Source of the DNA: Devosia faecipullorum
GTDB lineage: Bacteria; Pseudomonadota; Alphaproteobacteria; Rhizobiales; Devosiaceae
Assembly: GCF_015158295.1 (NCBI RefSeq)
Contig: NZ_JACDXV010000003.1
Coordinates: 1 to 64,000, forward strand
DNA length: 64,000 bases
Direction of reading: 5' to 3'
Part shown: piece after piece, positions 48,788 to 56,901 of the stretch
Layout: each line of letters starts with the position of its first letter
How positions within the stretch are numbered: position 1 is the first letter of the stretch
The notes under the pieces: generated by a model
Told to the model about the DNA's origin: nothing
The model's database searches: none
What the model saw: only the letters and a program-made list of their open reading frames with translations
Program-made: the position numbers and the translations under genes

Positions 48788-49534
48788 TCAGTATGTTGTG
48801 CGTCCACCGGAGAGGTCGAACACCGACGCGGTGGTGAAGCTGTTGTCTTTGCTGACCAGCCAGGCCGCCATTGCTGCAGCTTCGTCGACTTCAAGGAACC
48901 GCCCGCGGGGAATGCGCACCAGCATGTAGTTGATGAATTCTTCTGTCAGCGTCTCAAGGATGCGTGTCTTGGCCGTGGCTGGGGTGATTGCATTGACCGC
49001 AATGTCGTATTTGGCCAGCTCCTTGCCCAGGGACTTGGTGAGCCCGATCACCCCGGCCTTGGCGGCGGAATAGGCAGACAGGTTGGGATTGCCCTCCTTG
49101 CCCGCGACTGAGGAGATGTTGACGATCCGGCCATAATTGGCTGCCTTCATCGACGGGATCACCACTTTATTGACGTAGAATGTGCCGTTCAAATTGATCT
49201 CGACAACCTTGCGCCATTCGTCCGGATCATAGTCTTCCAGCGACGCATTGTTGCCCGCAATACCCGCCGAATTGACCAGAATGGATACGCGCCCGACCTC
49301 AGTCTCGACTTCGGCATGCGCCTGGGTAAGCCCCGGGAGATCAGTAATATCCACGGTCTTGCTCGAGGCGCCCGCGCCGAGCGCCACCACGGCCTTGTCC
49401 AGCGCGACGGCATCCCGATCCCACAGGCTGACCTTGGCGCCGGACGCCAGAAACCGGTGTGCCATGGCAAAGCCCAGCCCCTGGGCGCCGCCGGTGATCA
49501 CGGCCACCTGGCCGTTCAAGTCAATATTATTCAT
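48788..49534 (-). CDS. SDR-family oxidoreductase (FabG-like)
   Basis: 248-residue classical short-chain dehydrogenase: cofactor motif TGGAQGLG at about 14-21, NSAGIAG, the catalytic Ser in NISSVAG and Tyr-x-x-x-Lys in YSAAKAG. Asp at the end of strand 2 (SLWDRDA) suggests NAD(H). It is the last gene of the minus-strand catabolic set and probably oxidises a hydroxy-acid or sugar intermediate; the substrate is not known. A 65-bp gap separates it from the Ldh-family gene upstream. Confidence 0.9.
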   Translation of the reverse strand: MNNIDLNGQVAVITGGAQGLGFAMAHRFLASGAKVSLWDRDAVALDKAVVALGAGASSKTVDITDLPGLTQAHAEVETEVGRVSILVNSAGIAGNNASLEDYDPDEWRKVVEINLNGTFYVNKVVIPSMKAANYGRIVNISSVAGKEGNPNLSAYSAAKAGVIGLTKSLGKELAKYDIAVNAITPATAKTRILETLTEEFINYMLVRIPRGRFLEVDEAAAMAAWLVSKDNSFTTASVFDLSGGRTTY

Positions 49535-49599
49535 GGCTGTTCCAATGTGAAGAAATCATACAAACTGTGTTGGGAAGTAAAAAGAGAAAAATCGTCTTC

Positions 49600-50655
49600 T
49601 TACAGTGGGTTAGGTACTTTTAAGCTGAAGCGCTCGCCAACTTTCTCCAACTGTGCTGGAATCTCAGGGTGCAGGTTGACACCCAGGGATTGGGCCGCCC
49701 GCTTTCTGGCCAGACCTGCCTCCCCGGGAACGCGAACCGGTTTGGCCGGATCGGCCGGGGTCGACGCATGACAGGCGTCGACCATGTAGCCACTCTCTTC
49801 GGTGAAGGCGTCCAGTCCGCCAAAGGCGCTCGGATCGATAACCTGCACCATCACCGATGCCCCGATTTTGCCGGCGGCGGGCTGCGACCGACCATAGCCG
49901 GACAGCGCACTGGTCATCGCCTCGACCCAGAGGCCGAGCGCAAAGCCTTTGTGGCCGGCGTCCATGCCACCAAGCGCCTGTACCGAGCCGCCGCCGTCAC
50001 CCAGCGGAATCGCGGCATCGTCGGTCGGCTTGCCGGTCTTGTCGAGCAACCACGCATGCGGCAGTTTCTGTCCGGCTCGCGCATGGCGCGCCACCACGCC
50101 GGCAGCGGTTACCGACATCGACACATCGAGCGCCACCAACCCGTCGCGCGTGGGCCAGCCGGCGGCGATGGGGTTGGGTGTCATGACCGAAGCCGAGCCG
50201 CCAAAGGGCGCGACAGAACGAGCATTGGGATCAGACGACATGATGATCGCCACCAGGCCCTGCTGAACCACCGGCTGGAGATAGGCAGCAAGGGCGGCGA
50301 TATGGTGGCTCTTCTGGATGGTGACCGTGCACATGCCATATTGGCGGGCGCGTTCCGACGCGAGCACCAGCGCCTGGGTAACCAGCCAGGGCCCAGGCAG
50401 GCGCTTGCCGTTCCAGGCGATGGCGGCACCGCGATCAGACAGAGTATCCGGGTCCCCGGTCGCGGCCATTGCCCCGCTCGCCAGTTCATCGGCATACAGC
50501 TCCAGCAGCGCGAGACCGTGCGTGCTGTGCCCCAGCAAATCCCCTTCCACAAGCACCTGTGCCATGACCTTTGCACGGCCAGAGGCCAGGCCGGTCTTTT
50601 CGAAGACTTCAGCAGCAAAATCGGTGAGTGCGGCTACGGAATATCGGCTCATCAT
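49600..50655 (-). CDS. Ldh-family (malate/L-lactate dehydrogenase type 2) oxidoreductase, copy A
   Basis: 351-residue NAD(P)-dependent dehydrogenase of the LDH2/MDH2 family, distinct from classical lactate dehydrogenases. Hallmarks: GHSTHGLALLELYADEL at the N-terminus, the catalytic His in QKSHHIAALAAYL and VAPFGGSASVMTPNPIA. Family members act on 2-keto or 2-hydroxy acids such as sulfolactate, ureidoglycolate or 2,3-diketogulonate. It overlaps its paralogue upstream by 4 bp, so the two are translated together. Confidence 0.92.
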   Translation of the reverse strand: MMSRYSVAALTDFAAEVFEKTGLASGRAKVMAQVLVEGDLLGHSTHGLALLELYADELASGAMAATGDPDTLSDRGAAIAWNGKRLPGPWLVTQALVLASERARQYGMCTVTIQKSHHIAALAAYLQPVVQQGLVAIIMSSDPNARSVAPFGGSASVMTPNPIAAGWPTRDGLVALDVSMSVTAAGVVARHARAGQKLPHAWLLDKTGKPTDDAAIPLGDGGGSVQALGGMDAGHKGFALGLWVEAMTSALSGYGRSQPAAGKIGASVMVQVIDPSAFGGLDAFTEESGYMVDACHASTPADPAKPVRVPGEAGLARKRAAQSLGVNLHPEIPAQLEKVGERFSLKVPNPL

Positions 50656-51719
50656 CCAACCTCGTGATGCGACGCGCCGGGTCGGTCAACGCCAAATTTC
50701 GTTAGCCATGGCTGCAGGGTGGCGAGCAGGCTCAGGGGTAGTTGCAGCCCGTCGGCATCAACCTGCCGTCGGCGCCCGAGCGCGCGTTCTCCGGGCATGC
50801 GCACTGAGGCGCCACCGGGCACGGGTTGGCTGGCGTGGCTGGCATCAACCAGACCTTGCATCTCATCGAGGAACATCTCCCGACCGGCAAAGTGGGCTGG
50901 ATTGATCAACTGCACAAAGACACCTTCGCCGAACATTTGGTTCGCGGTGGTGCGGCCATAGCCGCTGAGGGCCAAGGCCAGTGCCTCCACCATGATGCCC
51001 AAGCCAAAGCCCTTATAGCCAAGATCGGTCCCGCCCAGCGGCAACAGCGTTCCCTTTGGCGTGGCCGACAGCACCGCCGGGTTATCGCTGGCTTGCCCCT
51101 GATTATCCAGCAGCCACGGCCCCGGCAATCTATGGCCTTGAGCGGCATAGCCCATCGCTCCAGCATTGCTGATGGTCGAGGTGCAGAGATCAATCAGGAT
51201 GGGGTCGCCTCGCGTGGGAATACCGCAGGCCATGGGGTTGGAGGTCAGCACAGGCTCAATGCCGCCAAACGGCGCGACCGAGCGGACAGAGGGATCAGTA
51301 GTGGCCATGAGGCAGATGAGATCGTGCCGTGTAGCCGCCTCCAGATAGACCTGCAGCGCGCCGATATGGAAGCACTCGGCAATACTTGAGGTCACCACAG
51401 GATGGTGCTGCGCCCGGCGCGCCAGCTCGTCGATTGCCGCAGTCAGCACATAGGCTCCTGGGAGGCGATTGGCCTTCCAGTGAAATGTCGTCGCTGAATC
51501 GGACAGCACCTCTGGCGCGCCGCTCAACGCCATGCTGCCGGTTTCAATTTGTGTCAGATAGGGCGCCAGCAGCGCCAGGCCATGGGTGCGATGCCCCAGC
51601 CGGTCGGCGGCAACCAGCACATTTGCCACCGATGCCGCCAGTTGCTGTTCAAGACCTGCTGCCTCGAGCAACGTAGCAGCAAACGCCTCGGCGTCGCCAA
51701 CCGAAATGAGCACGCTCAA
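50652..51719 (-). CDS. Ldh-family oxidoreductase, copy B
   Basis: 355-residue paralogue of the downstream gene, with GHRTHGLALLAPYLTQI, the His region AECFHIGALQVYL and VAPFGGIEPVLTSNPMA. The two copies are clearly related but well diverged, so they likely act on different steps or stereoisomers rather than being a recent duplication. Overlaps the DapA-like gene by 4 bp upstream and copy A by 4 bp downstream. Confidence 0.92.
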   Translation of the reverse strand: MSVLISVGDAEAFAATLLEAAGLEQQLAASVANVLVAADRLGHRTHGLALLAPYLTQIETGSMALSGAPEVLSDSATTFHWKANRLPGAYVLTAAIDELARRAQHHPVVTSSIAECFHIGALQVYLEAATRHDLICLMATTDPSVRSVAPFGGIEPVLTSNPMACGIPTRGDPILIDLCTSTISNAGAMGYAAQGHRLPGPWLLDNQGQASDNPAVLSATPKGTLLPLGGTDLGYKGFGLGIMVEALALALSGYGRTTANQMFGEGVFVQLINPAHFAGREMFLDEMQGLVDASHASQPVPGGASVRMPGERALGRRRQVDADGLQLPLSLLATLQPWLTKFGVDRPGASHHEVG

Positions 51720-52657
51720 CGGATCAATCCAGGATCGAGGTCAGGAAAGAGTGCGCTCACCGACTGGCGGAGCGAAGCGAGGCCAAATTCGGTCGGCAGG
51801 ATGCCCGGCGCACGAATGGTGGTATCGGTGATGCCGAAACGTGCCGCAGCGAGCGCTTTGCCGTAGCATAGAAAGTTTTCCAGCGACTGGATCACGAAGA
51901 CCACCATCGGCAGCAACTGGCGATAAAGCGCCTCGGCCTCGGCTTGCCGGGCCGGATCAGCCGATGTGGCGTGATCAAAAATGCGCTTCTGGATATCGGC
52001 GCTTTCGCTGCCCGGTATCATGCCTGCGCATCCGGCACGGATGTTGTCGGTCAACTCCAGACCCGCCCGGCCATTGAACACGGCCAGTTTTCCCTCGGTT
52101 TCCTCAATGGCGCGCCGGATGAGCAGCGCCGGACCTTCGCCTTTCAATACGCGGAAATTGGCGTGACGCCGCGCCAATTCGACAATGGCAGCGTTGCTGA
52201 CGCCGATGCCGGTGTATTCGGGAGCATTTTGGATGCCGAACGGCACGCTGACGGCGTCGGCAACGCCGCTGAAAAAGCGGATATATTCCGCCTCGCCGAC
52301 GCCCCGCACCTGAGGCGGTTGCAGCACAATCCAGGCGGCCCCAGCATCCTGCGCATAGCGCGCAAAGTCTCGCTGCCCGTGAATGCTGTTTTCCGCGATG
52401 GTGACACAGAGCGGCACGCGCCCGGCCACATCCTCCGCAACCCAATCGACAACTTTACGGCGCTCGTCGGTGCTGAGCTTGTTGACCTCGGTGCCCAATC
52501 CAAGCAGCGCGATGCCGTCAACGCCAAAGCCGATGCAGCCTTCTACCTGCTTGCGCATGGCTGCGCGATCAAGCGCGCCATCGGGGCCGAAAAAGGCGAA
52601 CTGCATCGGGTACACACCGGAAAATACTGGCCCGGTGGATTGGGGCGAACTGGCCAT
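51716..52657 (-). CDS. DapA-family (dihydrodipicolinate synthase-like) lyase
   Basis: 313-residue TIM-barrel protein of the DHDPS/N-acetylneuraminate lyase family. The Schiff-base Lys172 is present (FRVLKGEG), but the usual Tyr of the YNxP motif is replaced by Gln143 (IQNAPEYTG), and the GxTGE loop reads GLGTEVNKLS. It therefore is a family member with an altered active site; aldolase or dehydratase action on a 2-keto acid is plausible. The start at ATG 52657 was chosen because the fold begins there; the upstream extension overlaps the GntR gene. Confidence 0.88.
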   Translation of the reverse strand: MASSPQSTGPVFSGVYPMQFAFFGPDGALDRAAMRKQVEGCIGFGVDGIALLGLGTEVNKLSTDERRKVVDWVAEDVAGRVPLCVTIAENSIHGQRDFARYAQDAGAAWIVLQPPQVRGVGEAEYIRFFSGVADAVSVPFGIQNAPEYTGIGVSNAAIVELARRHANFRVLKGEGPALLIRRAIEETEGKLAVFNGRAGLELTDNIRAGCAGMIPGSESADIQKRIFDHATSADPARQAEAEALYRQLLPMVVFVIQSLENFLCYGKALAAARFGITDTTIRAPGILPTEFGLASLRQSVSALFPDLDPGLIR

Positions 52658-52682
52658 GAAGAACTCGTGTTCGGAAGAAAGA

Positions 52683-53678
52683 TTAGGAGGTGGGCGTGAG
52701 ATAGGGCGGGTACCGGTCGGCATCGAGCGGCGGTAGTTTCTCGAGACGTGGAATATTGACCTTCGACGCCTGCTCAAGGTGATAGCGCAGCGCTTCGCCC
52801 GCTCGGTCAAAATTGCCTTCAAGCAAGCTGTTCATGACATTGAGATGCTGCGGCAGCGTGCCGTGGGTCACTTCGATGTCGTGATAGCGCTCGATGGTGT
52901 AGCTGGTCGAAATCAGCGGGCGTTGGCTCTCATTGATGATCTTGACCAACTGAGCATTGGGGCAACGGTGCACGATATCGAAATGCAGGTCGCGTTCAAT
53001 CTGGTCAATGAGCGCGAGATCGGCGTGTATTCCCCGCTGCATCGCTGTCACAAGGCGCTCCCAGCATTGGCGCAGAAAGCCCTGATCAATCGTCGGTGCC
53101 GCCAGTCGCAGCGCCTCGGGCTCCAGCAATTGGCGGATGCTGTAATGCTCGGCGGCCCGCTGTGCCGTCAGCCGCTCGACATACCAGCGCGCATGGCGGT
53201 CTTGCCTCACCAGGCCAACATGTTCCAGTTGGTTGAGCACCACGCTGGCGACGGTTCTGCTGGTCCCGTAAAAACTGGCCATCGCGGTCTGATTGACATG
53301 AAAGCGGCCAAACGCTGCGCAGGAGGACAGGACTTTTTCGACGTCGGGATAGATTCGCTCGGCGCCACCGGAAAAACCGAAATCATCGGTTTCCGGCACT
53401 TGGAGACCAGCATCGACCAGGTCAAGTCGCAGTGGCTCTGGCGCCTTATTGCCATAGCTGACCAGCATGCCTCTGCCCGCGTGGGTAACGACGCGCTGCT
53501 GCGCCAGCAATTGCTCGAGGGCAGAGCGAACCGGTGTGCGGCTGACCGAGAGCGCACGCGAAATTGCCGCTTCCCCCAACACCAGCCCTTCGGGAAGGGC
53601 ACGAGCATCCAGATGCGTGCGCAGCAAGTCGTAAACGACCTGTGTCAGCTGCTGGGGCTCTTCGCGTTCCTCGTCCAT
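52683..53678 (-). CDS. GntR-family regulator with FCD domain and an extra winged helix
   Basis: 331 residues. A GntR winged helix covers residues about 10-75 (AAISRALSVSRTPVRSALEQL). A second winged-helix-like segment lies at about 108-170 (MASFYGTSRTVASVVLNQLE … ARWYVERLT). The C-terminal FCD domain, from about 175, has metal-ligand candidates in LIDQIERDLHFDIVHRC and LRYHLEQA. FCD proteins bind small organic acids. It lies within the minus-strand catabolic operon and probably controls it and the divergent TRAP operon. Confidence 0.88.
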   Translation of the reverse strand: MDEEREEPQQLTQVVYDLLRTHLDARALPEGLVLGEAAISRALSVSRTPVRSALEQLLAQQRVVTHAGRGMLVSYGNKAPEPLRLDLVDAGLQVPETDDFGFSGGAERIYPDVEKVLSSCAAFGRFHVNQTAMASFYGTSRTVASVVLNQLEHVGLVRQDRHARWYVERLTAQRAAEHYSIRQLLEPEALRLAAPTIDQGFLRQCWERLVTAMQRGIHADLALIDQIERDLHFDIVHRCPNAQLVKIINESQRPLISTSYTIERYHDIEVTHGTLPQHLNVMNSLLEGNFDRAGEALRYHLEQASKVNIPRLEKLPPLDADRYPPYLTPTS

Positions 53679-53707
53679 GCTGGCGCCTTTCTCTACTCGA
53701 CCAGCGC

Positions 53708-54901
53708 TCAGGCGACATTAGGCAGACAGGACGGACCCAGCGCTTCAAAGTGCTTATAGGTCAGATGAAATTCCTGATGCCCCAAATCCTCCGAGCGCGT
53801 CGGGATCCCTGATGCCGTCTGCTCGATCACCGCAACAATTTCGCGAGCGATATCGTCAAGATCGGCCTCGCCACGTAGCACCTTGCCGGCATTGACATCC
53901 ATGTCATCACTCAGGCGATCATAGGTTTCGGGATTGGCGCATATTTTTACCACAGGAGCGATGGCCGAGCCGGTCACCGAACCACGGCCGGTGGTGAACA
54001 GGATGATGTGGCACCCGCAGGCCACCAATTCCACGATGCTGGCCGTGTCATTGATATTGGGCATGCCATATTTAACCGTGCCGTCGCTGACCATATCCAT
54101 CAGATAAAGACCACGGCCTGTGGGGACCACGCCCGGCGTGACCAGCCCGCTGATCGGGCGGTTGCCGGACTTGGCATAGGCGCCGACCGATTTTTCTTCA
54201 ATCGTCGATAATCCACCCGTGACGTTGCCACCGCCAAAGCTCGAATGGCCCATTTGGTCATAATAGCTGAGTGCCTTGGTCATGACGCGTGTGATTTCGG
54301 AGCCCAGTTCCGGGGTGACCGCGCGTGCAGCCATATGATCTTCACAACCGAACAGCTCACCCAATTCTTCGAACAGCACGGTTCCGCCGGCATCGACCAG
54401 AAGGTCGGAGGCGCGACCCACAGCCGGATTGGCAGTGAGAATGCTGGTGCCGTCTGAGCCGCCGCACTCGGTGCCGATGACCAGATCGCTAAGATAGACC
54501 GGTACGCGCGGCGTCTGCTGCATTTCGTTCAGCGCGCCGCGCACCCATTCGCGCCCAAGCTCGACCGTCGCGCGGGTGCCCCCGACGCGCTGAATGACCA
54601 AGCGCTTCACTGGCCGACCACTATTGTGGATGATTTCCTGCAGCTCGGCGCCACGGAACATTTCGCAGCCCAGCGACGCCAGTAGCACGCCGCCCACATT
54701 GGGATGGGTACATAGGGCTGCCAGCATGTCCTGCGCATATTCATTGTCGAAGCAGCCGGGGAAGCCAATGACCTGAACCCCATCTTCGACGAAGGGGGCG
54801 GCAATCACCTTGGCAACGTGATGTGCGCATTCCACGAGATAAACGACGAGGAGATGGTTGCGGATGCCTTTGCGGCCGTCCTGCCTCAGATAACCCTGCA
54901 T
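53708..54901 (-). CDS. UxaA-family (altronate dehydratase-like) large subunit
   Basis: 397-residue catalytic subunit of the GD_AH_C family, which covers altronate and galactarate dehydratases and (2R)-sulfolactate sulfo-lyase SuyB. It shows GRKGIRNHLLVVYLVECAHH, the loop GTECGGSDGTSILTANPAVG and TGRGSVTGSAIAPVVKICAN, the usual signature blocks with a metal-binding Cys. It pairs with the small SAF-domain gene just upstream. Separate small and large subunits are seen in SuyAB and some other branches, while UxaA itself is fused. Confidence 0.88.
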   Translation of the reverse strand: MQGYLRQDGRKGIRNHLLVVYLVECAHHVAKVIAAPFVEDGVQVIGFPGCFDNEYAQDMLAALCTHPNVGGVLLASLGCEMFRGAELQEIIHNSGRPVKRLVIQRVGGTRATVELGREWVRGALNEMQQTPRVPVYLSDLVIGTECGGSDGTSILTANPAVGRASDLLVDAGGTVLFEELGELFGCEDHMAARAVTPELGSEITRVMTKALSYYDQMGHSSFGGGNVTGGLSTIEEKSVGAYAKSGNRPISGLVTPGVVPTGRGLYLMDMVSDGTVKYGMPNINDTASIVELVACGCHIILFTTGRGSVTGSAIAPVVKICANPETYDRLSDDMDVNAGKVLRGEADLDDIAREIVAVIEQTASGIPTRSEDLGHQEFHLTYKHFEALGPSCLPNVA

Positions 54902-54916
54902 TGTGATCGCCGCTCC

Positions 54917-55204
54917 TTAGTGGTCGGTAATGTACCGACTGGCAACATTATGGATGTGGACGTGTTCGCCAGGCGTGATCGCGTGCCGCGCTACCCCGAC
55001 TGGCACGCCGCATTTGACTATGCTCTCGCCCGCAGCAATCGGGGCCAACGCGATTTTGTGGCCTGACGGCACCGACTGGGCGCAGGTCATTTGCCGACCT
55101 CCGACCAGCACGGCCTCGCCAATCATGAAATCACGCAACACCACCGCGACGTTGTCTTCGGGGGCAATGAGAATAGCTACTGGGGCATTCGAAAACTGGC
55201 TCAT
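54917..55204 (-). CDS. UxaA-family small subunit (SAF domain)
   Basis: 95-residue SAF-domain protein (DNVAVVLRDFMIGEAV, then PSGHKIALAPIAAGESIVKCG and ATPGEHVHIHN-like end) that partners the large subunit 15 bp downstream. Together they form the dehydratase or sulfo-lyase. It is the first gene of the minus-strand operon. Confidence 0.88.
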   Translation of the reverse strand: MSQFSNAPVAILIAPEDNVAVVLRDFMIGEAVLVGGRQMTCAQSVPSGHKIALAPIAAGESIVKCGVPVGVARHAITPGEHVHIHNVASRYITDH

Positions 55205-55217
55205 AAACGCATCTTGT

Positions 55218-55230
55218 ATGCAAAGTGCAT
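55218..55230. promoter_or_regulatory. Candidate operator palindrome 1 in the divergent promoter region
   Basis: ATGCA-AAG-TGCAT is a perfect inverted repeat 14 bp upstream of the small-subunit start and about 150 bp before dctP. Size and place suit a GntR/FCD-type operator. This is an inference from position and symmetry. Confidence 0.45.
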
Positions 55231-55278
55231 TAATGAGTCAATGTTGATTTCGACTGCAGGTGGAGTTGCGTTGATTAA

Positions 55279-55293
55279 ATTGCATTTGGCAAT
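55279..55293. promoter_or_regulatory. Candidate operator palindrome 2 in the divergent promoter region
   Basis: ATTGC-ATTTG-GCAAT is a second inverted repeat between the divergent operons, just before a TTGACA at 55303-55308 that could be a -35 box for the TRAP operon. No good -10 is visible at 17 bp. Confidence 0.4.
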
Positions 55294-55378
55294 CTAAAAT
55301 CGTTGACACAAAAATGTCGGCGTGCAGGATGCGGCTTGGAGTCGGCGTTCGACCGCTGGCCGCAATGGGAGGAAATAG

Positions 55379-56374
55379 ATGTTCGCATTTCGTGCACTGG
55401 CCGCGACAGGCATTGCGTTGGCAGGGCTATCACTCGGGGCCGCAACGCCGTCCCTTGCGCAGCAGAATTTACGCATTTCGCTGCAATATCCGGGCAACGA
55501 TATGATGGTTCCCCATATCCGTAATTTCGCTGAGAAGGTGGCCGAACGAACCGACGGCCAGATCACGTCGGAAATATTCACCGATTTCACACTGTTCAAG
55601 CAGGGGCAGGAGCTGCCGGCGATCCAGCGCGGCAATCTGGACATCGCGGTGCTCAATACCGGAGACATCGAACAACAGATCGCCGAATACACGATCTTCA
55701 GCTCGGGCTTCCTGTTCCGCGACCACGCCCATTTTCGCGCCGTGTTCGACGGCGAAATCGGTCAGGAATTCAACGAACGCCTTCTCAATGATTTGGGCAT
55801 CAAAGTGCTCGGCGTGCTCTATGGCGGCACTCGCCACATGCTGCTGCGTGATGATCGGGAGGTGACCGGCCCCGCCGATCTCGCCGGCGTCAAGCTGCGC
55901 ATGCCTGGTGCCCCCGCCTGGCAGACCTTAGGGAAGGGCCTGGGTGTTACCCCCACCCCGATGGCTCTGGGCGAAGTCTATCTCGGGCTGCGTACCGGTG
56001 CAATTGATGGCCAGGAAAACCCACTCGGCATCATTCGCGCCTTCAAGATGGAAGAAGTCACCAAGCAGCTCATTCTCACCGGCCACATGATCCAGCCGGT
56101 GGTGTTCGTGCTGTCGGCCGACACCTGGAACAAGCTCACCCCGGAACAGCAGGACGTCGTCACCCAGGCCGCCAACGAGACGCTCGTTGAGCAAGACGAA
56201 GCGCGCCTTGCCCAGGAGCTGGACGATCTGGACTATCTGCGGGCCTATGGCCTCAAGGTTGCTGAGCCTGACCGCGAACCGTTCCGCGCCGCCGTTAATG
56301 CCAGCTTCGTTGAATCGGGTCTCGCCACGAGCTGGCCGGCGGGTCTGCTCAATCGCATCGCCGCAGTGCAGTAA
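55379..56374 (+). CDS. dctP: TRAP transporter substrate-binding protein (DctP-type)
   Basis: 331-residue periplasmic binding protein of a tripartite ATP-independent transporter. A signal peptide (LAATGIALAGLSLGAATPSLA) is followed by the DctP core, with the Arg-containing segment GGTRHMLLRDDREVTGPADLAG and GVTPTPMALGEVYLGL that usually binds the carboxylate of an organic acid ligand. It is the first gene of the plus-strand operon with dctQ, dctM and an enolase-superfamily enzyme, and divergent from the UxaA-type genes. Confidence 0.94.
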   Translation: MFAFRALAATGIALAGLSLGAATPSLAQQNLRISLQYPGNDMMVPHIRNFAEKVAERTDGQITSEIFTDFTLFKQGQELPAIQRGNLDIAVLNTGDIEQQIAEYTIFSSGFLFRDHAHFRAVFDGEIGQEFNERLLNDLGIKVLGVLYGGTRHMLLRDDREVTGPADLAGVKLRMPGAPAWQTLGKGLGVTPTPMALGEVYLGLRTGAIDGQENPLGIIRAFKMEEVTKQLILTGHMIQPVVFVLSADTWNKLTPEQQDVVTQAANETLVEQDEARLAQELDDLDYLRAYGLKVAEPDREPFRAAVNASFVESGLATSWPAGLLNRIAAVQ

Positions 56375-56385
56375 TCGAGGGCATC

Positions 56386-56853
56386 ATGAACAAGTCGCTT
56401 ACGAAAGGCGCTGAACTCATCGCCTCTGTCCTGCTCGCGGTGGTCTTCGTCATTTTCGTGGCGGCTGTCTTCATGCGCTACGTCCTGCATATGCCTCTGC
56501 CATGGGCGGACGAATTGTCGGTGATCCTGTTTTCGATCCTGATTTTCTTTGCGTCCGCCCTAGCGGTAAAGCCGTCAGAACAAATCCGCTTCGAAGTCGT
56601 TTACGAACTGCTGCCGCCGCCCGTTGCCCGCTTCGTCAGTATTGTGGCTAGTCTGGTTTTTGGCGGCATCTTCCTCGTCGCAGTCTGGCCCTGCCTAGAC
56701 TACACGATTTTTATGCTCCGGCAGCGTACGCCAGCGCTGAACATTCCTTACTTTTATGTCTTCGTTACCTTCCCGTTCTTCCTATTGGTCGTCGGCGTGA
56801 AGATGGTGTTGAGCGGCCTAAGGATCGCCCTCGGCCACGAGCAACCCGAATAA
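56386..56853 (+). CDS. dctQ: TRAP transporter small permease (DctQ-type)
   Basis: 155-residue membrane protein with four hydrophobic helices and the family motif FMRYVLHMPLPWADELSVIL near the second helix. It joins the binding protein's large permease partner to make the sodium-driven transporter. Eleven bases follow dctP; the operon reads on to dctM. Confidence 0.92.
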   Translation: MNKSLTKGAELIASVLLAVVFVIFVAAVFMRYVLHMPLPWADELSVILFSILIFFASALAVKPSEQIRFEVVYELLPPPVARFVSIVASLVFGGIFLVAVWPCLDYTIFMLRQRTPALNIPYFYVFVTFPFFLLVVGVKMVLSGLRIALGHEQPE

Positions 56854-56901
56854 GCACGAGATCCACGGCGCCGCCTTCGGATAGATACCGGGAGAATTCA
56901 A

